Of a DNA stretch of 64,000 bases, positions 25,787 through 35,507 are shown one piece after another; positions within the stretch are counted from its first letter, which is position 1, and the number at the start of each line of letters is the position of its first letter. This stretch comes from Paraliobacillus quinghaiensis (lineage in GTDB: Bacteria > Bacillota > Bacilli > Bacillales > Amphibacillaceae), in contig NZ_QJSH01000005.1 of assembly GCF_003426025.1 (NCBI RefSeq), positions 98,625-162,624 on the forward strand, in the 5' to 3' direction. Made by a program: the position numbers and the translations under genes. Below the pieces are notes generated by a model. That model made no database searches and was not told the DNA's origin. It saw only the letters and a program-made list of their open reading frames with translations.

Positions 25787-26634
25787 TGGCTATGAATAGA
25801 AAAAAGAAATCAAAAATAGAAGTAGCGTTCATTTATGTGTTCTTTGTTTTTATGTTTATTATCATTGGTTATCCATTGTTATGGACTGTTATGATGAGTA
25901 TAAACCCAGGTTCAAATATGCTTGTTACACAATTAATTCCAGATAACCCTACATTTGAACATTACAAGTGGCTATTTACAAATGAGAACAGTGATTATGT
26001 TACTTGGTACAAGAACAGCCTAGGCGTTGCCGTTGCAAATTCCATAGGATCTGTTATCCTAACTTCTTTCGTTGCGTATGCTTTCTCTAGATATAAATTT
26101 ATCGGTAAAAAATATGGGCTCTATATGTTTTTACTATTACAAATGTTCCCCGCTTTAATGGGAATGGTTGCGTTATACATCATGTTAACTACGATCGGCC
26201 TAACTGATTCTCTTGTTGGTTTAACAATTATCTATTTAGGCGGTCAAATTCCATTTAACGCTTGGCTTGTTAAAGGTTACTTTGATACGATACCAAGAGA
26301 ATTAGATGAAGCTGCGAAAATTGATGGGGCAGGTCATTTACGAATTTTTTGGACAATTATGCTACCATTAGCTAAACCTATTTTAGCAGTAGTTGCGTTA
26401 TTTAATTTCATGGCACCTTTTATGGACTTCTTATTACCACGAATTGTGCTAACAAGTCCTGAAAAGTATACACTCGCACTTGGTTTATACAATTTTATTA
26501 ACGATCAATTTTCTACAAACTTTACACGCTTCTCAGCTGGAGCTATCTTAATCGCTGTGCCAATTGCATTAGTCTTCCTATTATTACAACGTTACTTAAT
26601 CGGAGGCCTAACTGCTGGTGCTACAAAAGGTTAA
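25786..26634 (+). CDS. mdxG: maltodextrin ABC transporter permease
   Basis: A 282-residue MalG-type permease with six predicted helices and the EAA loop DEAAKIDGAGHLRIFWTIMLPLAKP. ATG at 25786 overlaps the mdxF TAA, so translation is coupled; GGAGGGACG lies upstream within mdxF. It ends in a terminator, closing the mdxEFG operon. Substrate is assigned by neighbours: a GH13 enzyme on one side and a LacI regulator on the other. Confidence 0.9.
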   Translation: MAMNRKKKSKIEVAFIYVFFVFMFIIIGYPLLWTVMMSINPGSNMLVTQLIPDNPTFEHYKWLFTNENSDYVTWYKNSLGVAVANSIGSVILTSFVAYAFSRYKFIGKKYGLYMFLLLQMFPALMGMVALYIMLTTIGLTDSLVGLTIIYLGGQIPFNAWLVKGYFDTIPRELDEAAKIDGAGHLRIFWTIMLPLAKPILAVVALFNFMAPFMDFLLPRIVLTSPEKYTLALGLYNFINDQFSTNFTRFSAGAILIAVPIALVFLLLQRYLIGGLTAGATKG

Positions 26635-26643
26635 TATACATTA

Positions 26644-26680
26644 AATGAATCCAAGTAATTGCTTGGATTCATTTATTTGT
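26644..26680 (+). terminator. terminator of mdxEFG
   Basis: Perfect 12-bp stem AATGAATCCAAG/CTTGGATTCATT with a six-base loop, followed by TATTTGTT. Confidence 0.8.
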
Positions 26681-26781
26681 TACTAGTTTTCAAAGCTAGT
26701 ATCTTCATATATACTGAACATAGAACTAGTTATTAATACTTACTATATATAACTTACTAATTGTTTTAGAGGGTGAAAAGC

Positions 26782-27813
26782 ATGGCAGTAACAATTAAAG
26801 ATGTGGCAAAAAAGGCAAATGTTGCCGCTTCCACTGTGTCAAGAGTAATTTCGGATAGTCCCCGTATTAGCTTAGACACTAAGAAGCGGGTAAAAAAAGC
26901 AATGAAGGAATTAGGATATCACCCTAATGTAAACGCACGAAATTTAGCAGTTCGTTCATCTCAAGCAATAGGTGTTATCATGCCCTCCTCTGCTGATAAA
27001 GCATTACAAAACCCATTTTTCCCAGAAATTTTACGAGGAATCGGTACTTCTGCACACGAAACTGATTATTCTCTATATATTTCAACGGGAGGAAATGAGG
27101 AACAGATTTATGAAGAGGTACAGCGAATGGTTTATGGTAATCGTGTGGATGGAATAATTCTCTTATATTCAAAAGTATCTGATTCAGTCCTTGATTTTCT
27201 TGTCGATTCAAATTTTCCATTTGTTGTTGTGGGTAAACCTTACGAATATGAAAGTCGAGTCACATATGTAGATAATAACAATATTAGTGCAAGTAAAGAT
27301 ATCACGAATCATTTAATAGATCTCGGACATCAACATATTGCCTTTATTGGTGGATCAACGGATTTAGTAGTTACAGTTGATAGACTCACTGGTTACCAAG
27401 CTGCAATAAAAAACGCTAACTTACCTAACAATCAAGATTACATTGTACATGCAGAATTCTTAAAATCTGGAGGGCGAAAAGCAGTTGAACGGTTATTCTC
27501 CTTAGAAATGCCTCCGACAGCTATGGTGATTGCTGATGATATTATAAGTCTTGGGGTTCTTAATATGATTGAGGAGTTAGGGCTAGATTGTCCTGAAGAT
27601 GTTTCAATAGCAAGTTTTAATAACTTATATTTATCTGAAATAACCAGGCCGCCACTAACCACAGTAGACATTAATATTTATACACTTGGTGCTCAGGCTG
27701 CTAAATGTCTAATCGAAAAAGCTAAAGACAAAAATGAACCTGCCAAGCGTATTATTGTTCCGTATGAAATCAAGTATCGCAATTCTGTGAGAGATATAAG
27801 AAGTCTACAGTAA
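26782..27813 (+). CDS. LacI-family transcriptional regulator of the maltodextrin genes
   Basis: A 343-residue repressor: HTH at residues 2-50 (VTIKDVAKKANVAASTVSRVISDSPRIS) with the usual hinge helix (YHPNVNARNLAV), then a periplasmic-binding-like sensor domain (IGVIMPSSADKALQNPFFPEILRG; VTYVDNNNISASKDITNHLIDLGHQHIAFIGGS). It is equivalent in position to Bacillus MdxR/MalR. The open frame begins at GTG 26773, but ATG 26782 is better spaced from AGAGGGTG. It most likely binds the two GCGCAArCGTTT sites between the amylase gene and mdxE and releases them on sensing maltose or maltodextrin. Whether it represses or activates cannot be read from sequence. Confidence 0.85.
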   Translation: MAVTIKDVAKKANVAASTVSRVISDSPRISLDTKKRVKKAMKELGYHPNVNARNLAVRSSQAIGVIMPSSADKALQNPFFPEILRGIGTSAHETDYSLYISTGGNEEQIYEEVQRMVYGNRVDGIILLYSKVSDSVLDFLVDSNFPFVVVGKPYEYESRVTYVDNNNISASKDITNHLIDLGHQHIAFIGGSTDLVVTVDRLTGYQAAIKNANLPNNQDYIVHAEFLKSGGRKAVERLFSLEMPPTAMVIADDIISLGVLNMIEELGLDCPEDVSIASFNNLYLSEITRPPLTTVDINIYTLGAQAAKCLIEKAKDKNEPAKRIIVPYEIKYRNSVRDIRSLQ

Positions 27814-27843
27814 CATGGAAACCGGTACGCACCAACAAAAAAG

Positions 27844-27870
27844 ACTTGCAGATATTAACCCTCTGCAAGT
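27844..27870 (+). terminator. hairpin after the LacI-family gene
   Basis: 9-bp stem ACTTGCAGA/TCTGCAAGT, followed by a weak pyrimidine tail (ACTCTCTTCATTT). Probable terminator. Confidence 0.5.
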
Positions 27871-28103
27871 ACTCTCTTCATTTAGTAACGATTACCCAAT
27901 TAAAATCAACAAATCAGCAACATGTTTTTCAGGTAAGCACTTCAAATCTATTAATATCCCCCTGTAGGTATCACCTAAAAAAACATTCTATTCTTTTTAT
28001 TTTCTTCTCTTGAACTAATTGCCTATCATTATGGAAAATAAATTATAAAATATAATGTTTTCTTGATTTTATTAATTCAAATTAAAAAGAAAGTCGGAGT
28101 GTT

Positions 28104-28673
28104 TTAACCTTGTAAATAAGAAAGGCCCTTATTTGTAAGGTTATTAATAATTTCGGCTATTTCTTTTGGTGTTTTGTCCATTCCGTTTTTTAACCAATCC
28201 TCTAATACATTAATACTACCACTAATAGCAAATATACTGACATACTCAGATATTTCGGGATCAATTGGATAGATAGATAGCCAATTTTTTACTGTATGCT
28301 CACTTGCCACCATCATCACGCGCTTTTTAAAACTAGAATCACCATGTTCGCTAAAAAGGGTTGTGCAAACATCACTCTTCTCTGCTACATACTCAACGAT
28401 TCTTTCTGTCATTTGTAGGGATTCTTCATCTTGATTATAATGAAATGCCATAAGTGTTTCATTCATATCTTCAATAATTTCTTCCTCAATTTGATTAAGA
28501 AGGTCAAATTGATCTGAGAAATGTGAGTAGAATGTTGACCGGTTAATATCTGCTAGTGCACATATTTCTTTTACTGTAACAGTTGAAATAGATTTAGCCT
28601 TTAATAACTTCATCAAGCTTTCCTTTAAAACCATTCGGGTATATTTTTTTCGTCTATCTAATTTAGAATTCAA
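28104..28673 (-). CDS. TetR-family regulator
   Basis: A 189-residue TetR-type protein. HTH at about 28-48 (TVKEICALADINRSTFYSHFSDQFDLL); the C-terminal ligand domain has FKKRVMMVASEHTVKNWLSIYPIDPEISEYVSIFAISGSINVLEDWLKNGMDKTPKEIAEIIN, as in TetR_C_8/DhaS-like proteins. The frame is open to 28892, but that region overlaps the divergent MMPL start; TTG at 28673 follows GAAAGGAATG and is used. It is divergent from the MMPL gene, so it probably represses that promoter. Confidence 0.82.
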   Translation of the reverse strand: MNSKLDRRKKYTRMVLKESLMKLLKAKSISTVTVKEICALADINRSTFYSHFSDQFDLLNQIEEEIIEDMNETLMAFHYNQDEESLQMTERIVEYVAEKSDVCTTLFSEHGDSSFKKRVMMVASEHTVKNWLSIYPIDPEISEYVSIFAISGSINVLEDWLKNGMDKTPKEIAEIINNLTNKGLSYLQG

Positions 28674-28755
28674 TCGAAAACATTCCTTTCTTCCTACATA
28701 ACCAACAAAAAATGAATATGTGTTGTGAAAAAAACATATGATATTAAACTGTTTG

Positions 28756-28784
28756 TTGATAATCCAACACCGTGTCATTATAAT
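28756..28784 (+). promoter_or_regulatory. promoter of the MMPL/YhgE-like operon
   Basis: TTGATA (28756-28761) and TATAAT (28779-28784) with a 17-base spacer, in the gap divergent from the TetR gene. A likely TetR target, though no clean operator palindrome was found. Confidence 0.7.
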
Positions 28785-28812
28785 TGTATGAAGAAATGAA
28801 TGCAAGAAGGAG

Positions 28813-30873
28813 ATGGTTTCGATCGACATAGCAGCACGAATATTAAAACATAAAAAAGTCGTTGTCATTACTTTTATGGTTATAGCCATCATTAGCGCTA
28901 TTGTGCAGTTTTCGGTATCGGTTAATTATAATATGGTGGATTATTTACCAGATGATGCGCAATCAACAACAGCAATGGATGTCATGGAAGAGGAATTTGA
29001 TGGATCTGTCCCAAATACAAGGGTTATGATCAACGACGTTACCGTGCAGGAAGCACTTCAGGTTAAAGAAGAGCTTGCTGCTATTGATGGTGTGAACAAT
29101 GTAACGTGGTTAGATGATGCAATTGATATAAAGACACCACTAGAAATGGCTGATAAGGATACGATTGAAACGTATTACAAAGATGACAAAGCAATCATAT
29201 CCTTCAGTATTCGTGATGGTGATGAAGTAGCAATAACTGATAAGATCTATGAACTAATTGGTGAAGAAAATGCAATGGCTGGAGCGGCACTTGATACTGC
29301 TGTATCACAAAAAATGGCTGGATCAGAATCGATGTATGCCGCAGCGTTATTAATACCTATTATAATTTTGATCTTAATTGTTTCGACAACCTCATGGCTG
29401 GAGCCGGTGTTTTTCTTAACAGCTATAGGGGTTTCAGTCCTGATCAACTTAGGAACAAATATTTTTATTGGAGAAGTATCTTTTATAACTCAGTCCGTTG
29501 CTCCAATTTTGCAACTTGCTGTATCACTTGACTATGCTATTTTTCTACTGCATAGTTTTGGCGATTATAGACAAAAGCTTTCGGATCCAGTTGAAGGGAT
29601 GCAACTTGCAATGAAAAAATCATTTCCTGCGGTCGCTGCAAGTGCAGCAACAACTTTTTTTGGTTTTATGGCTCTAACATTTATGAATTTTGAAATTGGG
29701 GCTGACTTAGGATTAAATCTTGTCAAAGGAATTGTTTTAAGTTTCATTAGCGTAATGGTGTTTCTACCGGCATTAACCGTTATGTTCTATAAATGGATTG
29801 ATAAAACGCAACATAAACCGTTGCTGCCAAACTTCAAGAAAATTGGTAATAATGTTATTAAAATAAGAATTCCTGTGTTAATACTGGTCTTTCTAATGAT
29901 TGTTCCGGCGTTTTTGGCGCAGAGCAACACGGATTTCACGTATGGTGCAGGCGATCATCCAGAACAAACGCGGGCAGGTAGCGACAAGATCAAAATCGAA
30001 GAAACTTTTGGAAAATATACGCCATTGGTGTTACTTGTACCTAAAGGTGACGTCGCAAAAGAAGAAGAACTCGTGGAAGAATTAAAAGGTTTTGGACCAG
30101 TGACAAGCGTTATGGCGTATGTCAATACAGTCGGCTCTGTTATCCCACCAGAGTATTTGGATGAATCAATAACAGAACAATTTTATTCGGAAAATTATAG
30201 CCGAATCATTTTGCATACTAATGCAGGCATAGAGGGAGATAAGGCTTTTTCATTAGTTGATTCTGTTCAGGATGCAGCAGATTCCTATTATGAAGGTGAG
30301 GTTTATTCTCTAGGAGAGAGCGTGACCTTATATGATATGAAGCATGTTGTCCAAAAAGATAACACACTTGTTAATTTACTTACGATTATCGCGATTGCAA
30401 TCGTACTGTTGGTGACATTTAAGTCGGTTTCCATTCCATTGGTATTACTCTTGACGATTCAATCAGCTGTTTGGATTAACTTAGCAGTTCCTTACTTTAC
30501 GAATTCGTCTTTGGTTTATGTAGGATATCTGATTGTCAGCACCGTACAGCTTGCGGCAACAGTCGATTATGCAATTTTACTGATGGAAGCATATAAAGAG
30601 AATCGTAAAGAAATGACTGCTTTTCAGGCAATTAAGAAAACAATCGATGAGAAAATATTCTCGATTGCAATTTCAGCTTCAATTTTATCTAGTGTTGGTT
30701 TTATCTTATGGCTTACTTCAAGCAATCCGATTGTAGGATCGATTGGATTATTGCTTGGAAGAGGAGCATTACTAGCATTTATTATGGTTGTTTGTTTCCT
30801 TCCTGCTATGCTGTTGGTATTTGATAAAGTGATTGATAAAACGACTTGGAAAGCTAATTTTTATAAAAAGTAA
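28813..30873 (+). CDS. MMPL/RND-superfamily exporter
   Basis: A 686-residue membrane transporter with the MMPL duplication: a helix, an extracellular loop domain (about 35-175), five helices, then a second helix-loop-five-helix half. MMPL motifs include LQLAVSLDYAIFLLHSFGDYR in the first half and STVQLAATVDYAILLMEAYKENR in the second, both carrying the proton-relay aspartate (LDY and VDY). These proteins export lipids or hydrophobic compounds using the proton gradient. GAAGGAG directly abuts the ATG at 28813, an unusually short spacing; no other standard start fits. Followed by the YhgE-like gene and divergent from TetR, forming an inducible efflux set. Confidence 0.85.
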   Translation: MVSIDIAARILKHKKVVVITFMVIAIISAIVQFSVSVNYNMVDYLPDDAQSTTAMDVMEEEFDGSVPNTRVMINDVTVQEALQVKEELAAIDGVNNVTWLDDAIDIKTPLEMADKDTIETYYKDDKAIISFSIRDGDEVAITDKIYELIGEENAMAGAALDTAVSQKMAGSESMYAAALLIPIIILILIVSTTSWLEPVFFLTAIGVSVLINLGTNIFIGEVSFITQSVAPILQLAVSLDYAIFLLHSFGDYRQKLSDPVEGMQLAMKKSFPAVAASAATTFFGFMALTFMNFEIGADLGLNLVKGIVLSFISVMVFLPALTVMFYKWIDKTQHKPLLPNFKKIGNNVIKIRIPVLILVFLMIVPAFLAQSNTDFTYGAGDHPEQTRAGSDKIKIEETFGKYTPLVLLVPKGDVAKEEELVEELKGFGPVTSVMAYVNTVGSVIPPEYLDESITEQFYSENYSRIILHTNAGIEGDKAFSLVDSVQDAADSYYEGEVYSLGESVTLYDMKHVVQKDNTLVNLLTIIAIAIVLLVTFKSVSIPLVLLLTIQSAVWINLAVPYFTNSSLVYVGYLIVSTVQLAATVDYAILLMEAYKENRKEMTAFQAIKKTIDEKIFSIAISASILSSVGFILWLTSSNPIVGSIGLLLGRGALLAFIMVVCFLPAMLLVFDKVIDKTTWKANFYKK

Positions 30874-30897
30874 CAGAGCAGATCTTAAAAAGGGGAA

Positions 30898-32718
30898 ATG
30901 ATGATGAGAAAAAAACGGATGTTTTATATATTAATGGCCATTTTCCTTGTATTACCGCCATTTCTACTAACTCCAGGCGTTGGAGTGGCAGAAGGTGTAG
31001 CACAAACTGGGGAGTATTCATACAAGGATGAGGTAGTATATGCAACACTAAACCCTTCTGGTGAACGAGAAGAGGTTTATGTGGTAAATATTTTCGATGT
31101 GGTAACAGAGGGGAATATCATCGATCATGGTACGTATTCGAATGTTAAAAATTTAACTAATTTAGCTGAAATAGAACAAGAGAAAAATAGGATTACATTT
31201 CCTGCATCAGAGGGTAAATTTTATTACCAAGGGGATAAGAATAACGCAGAATTACCATGGGATATTTCAATATTTTATTTCTTAAATGGTGAAAAAATAG
31301 ATCCAGATCAACTTGCAGGTAAAGATGGCGATATAGAAATTAGGATTCAAACAACTGCCAACGAGAATGTGAACAGTGTATTCTTTGAAAACTATCTGTT
31401 ACAAATTTCACTTAATCTAGCACCTGATGTTTTTGATAATATTGAAACTGCAGGTGGTGTAGTTGCAAATGCTGGTAAAAATAAGCAAGTAACGTTCACG
31501 GTTATGCCTGAACAAGCTGGGGATCTTAGTGTTAAGGCTGATGCAGTTGATTTTGAACTGCAAGGTATGGATATAGCGGCCGTGCCACAATCGATGTCAA
31601 TCGAAGCACCAGATATGGACGATATGACTAGCGAGATGCAAACATTAACCGATGCAATTAAAGAGATAAGTAATGGTGTTGGAGAATTAAATAATGGCGT
31701 TTCTGAGTTAAATACTGGTGTAGTAACCCTGCGTGATGGTTCAGCTCAATACCAAGATGGAATTTTAGATATTAATGGTGCGTCTAGTGGGCTTGTAGAT
31801 GCTTCCGTATCAATTGACCAATGTCTCACGCAGATGAGTAATTCACTCCAAGAGAATACTGGAGAAATGGATTTAAGTGCCTTGAAAGAATTACCTGAAG
31901 GACTCATGCAACTAGCGGAAGGGCTACGTCAAACGCAAGCTGGACTAACCGAACTAAAAGAGAACTATGCGCTAGCATATAGCTCATTAGATGAAGCGAT
32001 CATGGCAATTCCGGATCATGAAATAACGGAAGACGAGATAAAGGCTTTATATGCGAGCGGTGCTGATAAAGAGATAATAAATCAATTAGTCGATACCTAC
32101 AAAGCTGCGCGTACTGCAAAAGGCACGTATGCTAAGACAAAAGAAGCTTTTTCTGCTGTGGAGCCAACACTCAATCAAGTGAGTGGGTCGATTACTGAAA
32201 TGGCAAACAGTGTAGAAACAATGGCAACTGAGATCACAGCTTCATTGGAAAACATGAATGTGGCAGACACTATAGGGGAACTCCAAAAGGGTTTAGAGAC
32301 ATTGTCTAGTAATTACAAGGAGTTTCATGCTGGGCTCGTAGGTTATACGGACGGTGTAGCGCAATTATCTAGTTCCTACAAGGATGTTCATGGAGGAATA
32401 GTTGATTTAGCAGATGGCACAGTTGAATTAGCTGCCGGAGTGGGTGAACTTGATGAAGGAACAGATACGTTATATCAATCTACTAAAGACATGCCTGAAC
32501 AAATCGAAAAAGAAGTTGATCAGATGATCGCTGAATATGATAAGTCAGACTTTGATCGTGTATCATTTGTATCCGCTGAAAATGACAAAATAAACACAGT
32601 ACAATTTGTAATTAAAACAGAAAGTATTGAAAAAGAAGAACAAGAAACAACTGAAGAGCAAGTAGAAGAAGAAAAAGGATTCTGGGATCGTTTGATTGCT
32701 CTTTTTAAGGGGGTGTAG
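30898..32718 (+). CDS. YhgE/Pip-like secreted coiled-coil protein
   Basis: A 606-residue exported protein with an N-terminal signal (KKRMFYILMAIFLVLPPFLLTPGVGVA), a beta-rich domain (about 35-230), then a long helical region with repeated heptad-like units typical of YhgE/Pip and phage-infection proteins (EISNGVGELNNGVSELNTG; LADGTVELAAGVGELDEGTDTL). A charged tail (EEQETTEEQVEEEKGFWDRLIALFKGV) could associate with the membrane; it lacks the C-terminal membrane block of full YhgE. Three consecutive ATGs (30898, 30901, 30904) follow AAAAGGGG; the second or third has better spacing. It is co-directional with the MMPL gene (24-base gap) and probably its extracytoplasmic partner. Confidence 0.7.
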   Translation: MMMRKKRMFYILMAIFLVLPPFLLTPGVGVAEGVAQTGEYSYKDEVVYATLNPSGEREEVYVVNIFDVVTEGNIIDHGTYSNVKNLTNLAEIEQEKNRITFPASEGKFYYQGDKNNAELPWDISIFYFLNGEKIDPDQLAGKDGDIEIRIQTTANENVNSVFFENYLLQISLNLAPDVFDNIETAGGVVANAGKNKQVTFTVMPEQAGDLSVKADAVDFELQGMDIAAVPQSMSIEAPDMDDMTSEMQTLTDAIKEISNGVGELNNGVSELNTGVVTLRDGSAQYQDGILDINGASSGLVDASVSIDQCLTQMSNSLQENTGEMDLSALKELPEGLMQLAEGLRQTQAGLTELKENYALAYSSLDEAIMAIPDHEITEDEIKALYASGADKEIINQLVDTYKAARTAKGTYAKTKEAFSAVEPTLNQVSGSITEMANSVETMATEITASLENMNVADTIGELQKGLETLSSNYKEFHAGLVGYTDGVAQLSSSYKDVHGGIVDLADGTVELAAGVGELDEGTDTLYQSTKDMPEQIEKEVDQMIAEYDKSDFDRVSFVSAENDKINTVQFVIKTESIEKEEQETTEEQVEEEKGFWDRLIALFKGV

Positions 32719-32772
32719 TCAAGGCTAGTAATTATTGACTTGCGTAAATTTAAAAAAATTAGCAGTACTTTT

Positions 32773-32814
32773 AAAAACCACAGATGCTTGGTATCCAAGT
32801 ATTTGTGGTTTTCT
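32773..32814 (+). terminator. terminator of the MMPL operon
   Basis: Stem AAAACCACA with TGTGGTTTT and an inner CTTGG/CCAAG pair, followed by TTTCTC. Confidence 0.75.
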
Positions 32815-32958
32815 CATAATAAATGAATTTTTCCTTTGTATGTAAAAGCGTGCAGATAACATGTAGTACCACGCGAGTAAATCAAATACCTACATATAAT
32901 GCATTAATTTATTGTGTATCATCAGTAAAAGAACCGCTGTGAAATTATAATTTAAATA

Positions 32959-32998
32959 AAAAACTCTCACTAACAACATACTAGTGAGAGTTTTTTAA
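32959..32998. terminator. bidirectional terminator after the BCCT gene
   Basis: CTCTCACTA/TAGTGAGAG stem flanked by A6 on the left and T6 on the right, so it can terminate in both directions. It mainly serves the minus-strand BCCT gene. Confidence 0.85.
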
Positions 32999-33003
32999 TT
33001 TTT

Positions 33004-34653
33004 CTATTTTGAAAGATCACTGTCAATATTTTCGTTTGCAGGATCATCAGATATTACATCTTCATGAATTTTATTCTCATCTCGCAGATCCTCCAAAGCT
33101 ACATAGACACGCTGACGCTCCATTGGTAGAGAACCATCATTTAATTCTTTAAATAATGCTTTTATCAGAGAAATGATCATTAAGAACATAATAATCATAA
33201 ATGGAAACCCACCGACAACAGCAGCTGTCTGTAATGCAGCTAGTCCACCAGATAGTAACAGAACAGCAGCGAATGCACCTTCCAACACTCCCCATGTTAC
33301 ACGTAACTGTAATGGGGGATTCATGTTACCTTTTGATGTTAACATTCCGATAACATAAGTACCAGAGTCGGAAGATGTAACGAAAAAGACAGTTAAAGAA
33401 ATCATCGCGATAACGATCAGAACGTCTGCGAATGGAAATTGTGCCAACATAGCGAAGAATCCAAGTGCTTCATCTTTTAATACAGTGTTAAGGATACTTG
33501 CGTCTGTAAAGTGCTCTCTATAAAGCGCCGTTCCACCGAATACACTGAACCAAAACATGCTGACACCTGTTGGTACAAGTAAAACACCAATTGAAAAGCT
33601 ACGAATTGTTCTTCCTCTAGAAACACGAGCAATAAACGACCCTACGAAAGGTGCCCATGAAATCCACCAAGCCCAGTAAAAGATGGTCCATGTACTATAC
33701 CAACCCTGTGATCCTTCACCTGCTGCATCAATTCCGAATGACATGGATAAAAGGTTTTGTAAATATGATCCAGTTGAGTGGGTAAAGGAATTAAGGATAA
33801 ATAGCGTTGGACCTAATATTAAAACGAAAAGTAAAAGTAGGCCAGCAACACCAAGATTAATTTGGCTTAACCATTTAATTCCTCGATCAATCCCTGTTGT
33901 TGTTGATACAACGGCCAGGGCTGTGACAACTACAATAATGACTAACCAAAGAAAAGTATTATTAGGAAAGTTAAATAGCGTTTCCATTCCACCACCAATT
34001 TGCATAACACCAAGTCCAAGTGAAGTAGAAATCCCAAATAAAGTTGCAACAACCCCGATAATGTTAACTGTATTACCAAGTGGCCCATTTAATTGTTTTC
34101 TGCCGATAAGTGGCTCTAATGTCGAACTTAAAAGCATAGGCAGACCTTTTCTGTATGTAAAATACGCTAAAGAACAGGCCACCACAGAATAGATAGCCCA
34201 AGGGTGTAATCCCCAATGGAAAAATGAATATTGCAATGCCAATTGTAAAGATTGCGCTGTACCAGCTTCACCTATAGCAGGCCAATTATAATGGTTAATT
34301 GGTTCTGATACTCCCCAGAATAAAAGGCCAATCCCCATACCCGCACTAAATAGCATAGCAAACCAACTTGCATTGGAGTATTCTGGTTTTTCATTATCTT
34401 CTCCAAGCCTAATCTCCCCCAGAGGACTAATAATTAGGAAGAGCGTAATGATTAAGAAAACACTTCCCCCAAGAATAAAGGTCCATCCAAAGTTTGTAAC
34501 GATCCAAGTAAATGTTTTGTCCATGTAATCATCAAAATCAGGCAAAACACTTCCTGCTATAACAAATGCAACAGCAAAAATAAGTGAAATCAAGAAAACA
34601 GGTGTTTTTAATGATTCACTAAATGAAGTTAATCCTTTTTGTTTCTTTTTCAT
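33004..34653 (-). CDS. BCCT-family osmoprotectant transporter (OpuD-like)
   Basis: A 549-residue betaine/carnitine/choline transporter with 12 membrane segments. Family motifs: GMGIGLLFWGVSEPINHY and the aromatic box WTIFYWAWWISWAPFVGSFIARVSRGRTIRSF. The acidic tail (EDLRDENKIHEDVISDDPANENIDSDLSK) may sense osmolarity. It imports compatible solutes such as glycine betaine with sodium, in line with a salt-tolerant host. Substrate is not fixed by sequence alone. GGAGAAG precedes the ATG. Confidence 0.88.
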   Translation of the reverse strand: MKKKQKGLTSFSESLKTPVFLISLIFAVAFVIAGSVLPDFDDYMDKTFTWIVTNFGWTFILGGSVFLIITLFLIISPLGEIRLGEDNEKPEYSNASWFAMLFSAGMGIGLLFWGVSEPINHYNWPAIGEAGTAQSLQLALQYSFFHWGLHPWAIYSVVACSLAYFTYRKGLPMLLSSTLEPLIGRKQLNGPLGNTVNIIGVVATLFGISTSLGLGVMQIGGGMETLFNFPNNTFLWLVIIVVVTALAVVSTTTGIDRGIKWLSQINLGVAGLLLLFVLILGPTLFILNSFTHSTGSYLQNLLSMSFGIDAAGEGSQGWYSTWTIFYWAWWISWAPFVGSFIARVSRGRTIRSFSIGVLLVPTGVSMFWFSVFGGTALYREHFTDASILNTVLKDEALGFFAMLAQFPFADVLIVIAMISLTVFFVTSSDSGTYVIGMLTSKGNMNPPLQLRVTWGVLEGAFAAVLLLSGGLAALQTAAVVGGFPFMIIMFLMIISLIKALFKELNDGSLPMERQRVYVALEDLRDENKIHEDVISDDPANENIDSDLSK

Positions 34654-34930
34654 CTTTCTTCTCCTTTTGTGTAACTAAATATTGTACTTATTTCTAGTGT
34701 GGACAAGTTATAGTAAATCATAGCAATAAAAAAAACTATAATAACCAAATATTCGACATTATATTTAATCCGATTTAAAGCCTACCATATTGGAGGTTTT
34801 TAAACAAGAATACTACCTGCCAAAAAATAAAACAAAATTTAACCTAAAAATATGTATCCTTTTGCATTGAAAACAAGTCTAATCTGTTAAAGGTATTTAA
34901 ATTAAGCGAAACTAACGAGGAGGAAAAGAT

Positions 34931-35377
34931 ATGATTAGAATAAAAGGATTGGTATCAATTTTGCTTGGCTTAAGTTTATTGCTTGTTTTTACGTCTCAAA
35001 CAGCTGCAAATGAAGGGGATATTTTACAAAAGCAAGGAGAAATTGATCAATTTCTTTTTGAAGAAAATAATGTTGATCTAGAAGAAAGAGGGATTTTTGT
35101 TACGCATACACGTCCGTTTGAGGATACTATTGAGGTTGGCATCTCTCCGTACACAGAAGATCATGCTGCATATTTATATGCTGAATTAGGAAAAGACAAT
35201 ATTACTGTTGTTAATGGCGAGCATGCAGAAACATTCACTAGTGGTCAAGCAGATTCGGACGTGGTAACAACAGATGTGGCAGAAGAATCATCTAATCCGT
35301 CATATTTATGGTTATATATACTTGTTGGAGTAATCATAATTGGTGGAGGGCTATTTCTACTCAAAAAGAAAAAATAA
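34931..35377 (+). CDS. secreted, membrane-anchored small protein of unknown function
   Basis: A 148-residue protein with a signal peptide (about 1-26, ending TSQTAANEG), an extracellular domain of about 90 residues (HTRPFEDTIEVGISPYTEDHAAYLYAELGKDNITVVNG), and a C-terminal helix LYILVGVIIIGGGLFLL followed by KKKK. The layout resembles a cell-wall sorting signal but lacks LPxTG, so it is probably membrane-anchored. I recognise no family. GAGGAGG precedes the ATG and a strong terminator follows. Confidence 0.65.
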   Translation: MIRIKGLVSILLGLSLLLVFTSQTAANEGDILQKQGEIDQFLFEENNVDLEERGIFVTHTRPFEDTIEVGISPYTEDHAAYLYAELGKDNITVVNGEHAETFTSGQADSDVVTTDVAEESSNPSYLWLYILVGVIIIGGGLFLLKKKK

Positions 35378-35401
35378 ATAGCTAAATTTTAGTTCACCCA
35401 T

Positions 35402-35446
35402 AAAATGAGATTATGACTTTGATAAAGTTATAATCTCATTTTTTCA
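35402..35446 (+). terminator. terminator after the secreted small protein
   Basis: About 18-bp stem (AAATGAGATTATGACTTT with AAAGTTATAATCTCATTT, one mismatch) followed by T6. Confidence 0.85.
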
Positions 35447-35507
35447 TGGTCTACTGAATCTTTTTCCCACGGTTAAACGTATATTAATTTTAGAAAGGAT
35501 TGTTTGT

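Noticed and set aside
28674..28892. N-terminal extension of the TetR protein
   Set aside because: It overlaps the divergent MMPL promoter and start; TTG 28673 has a good ribosome site and begins the conserved domain.
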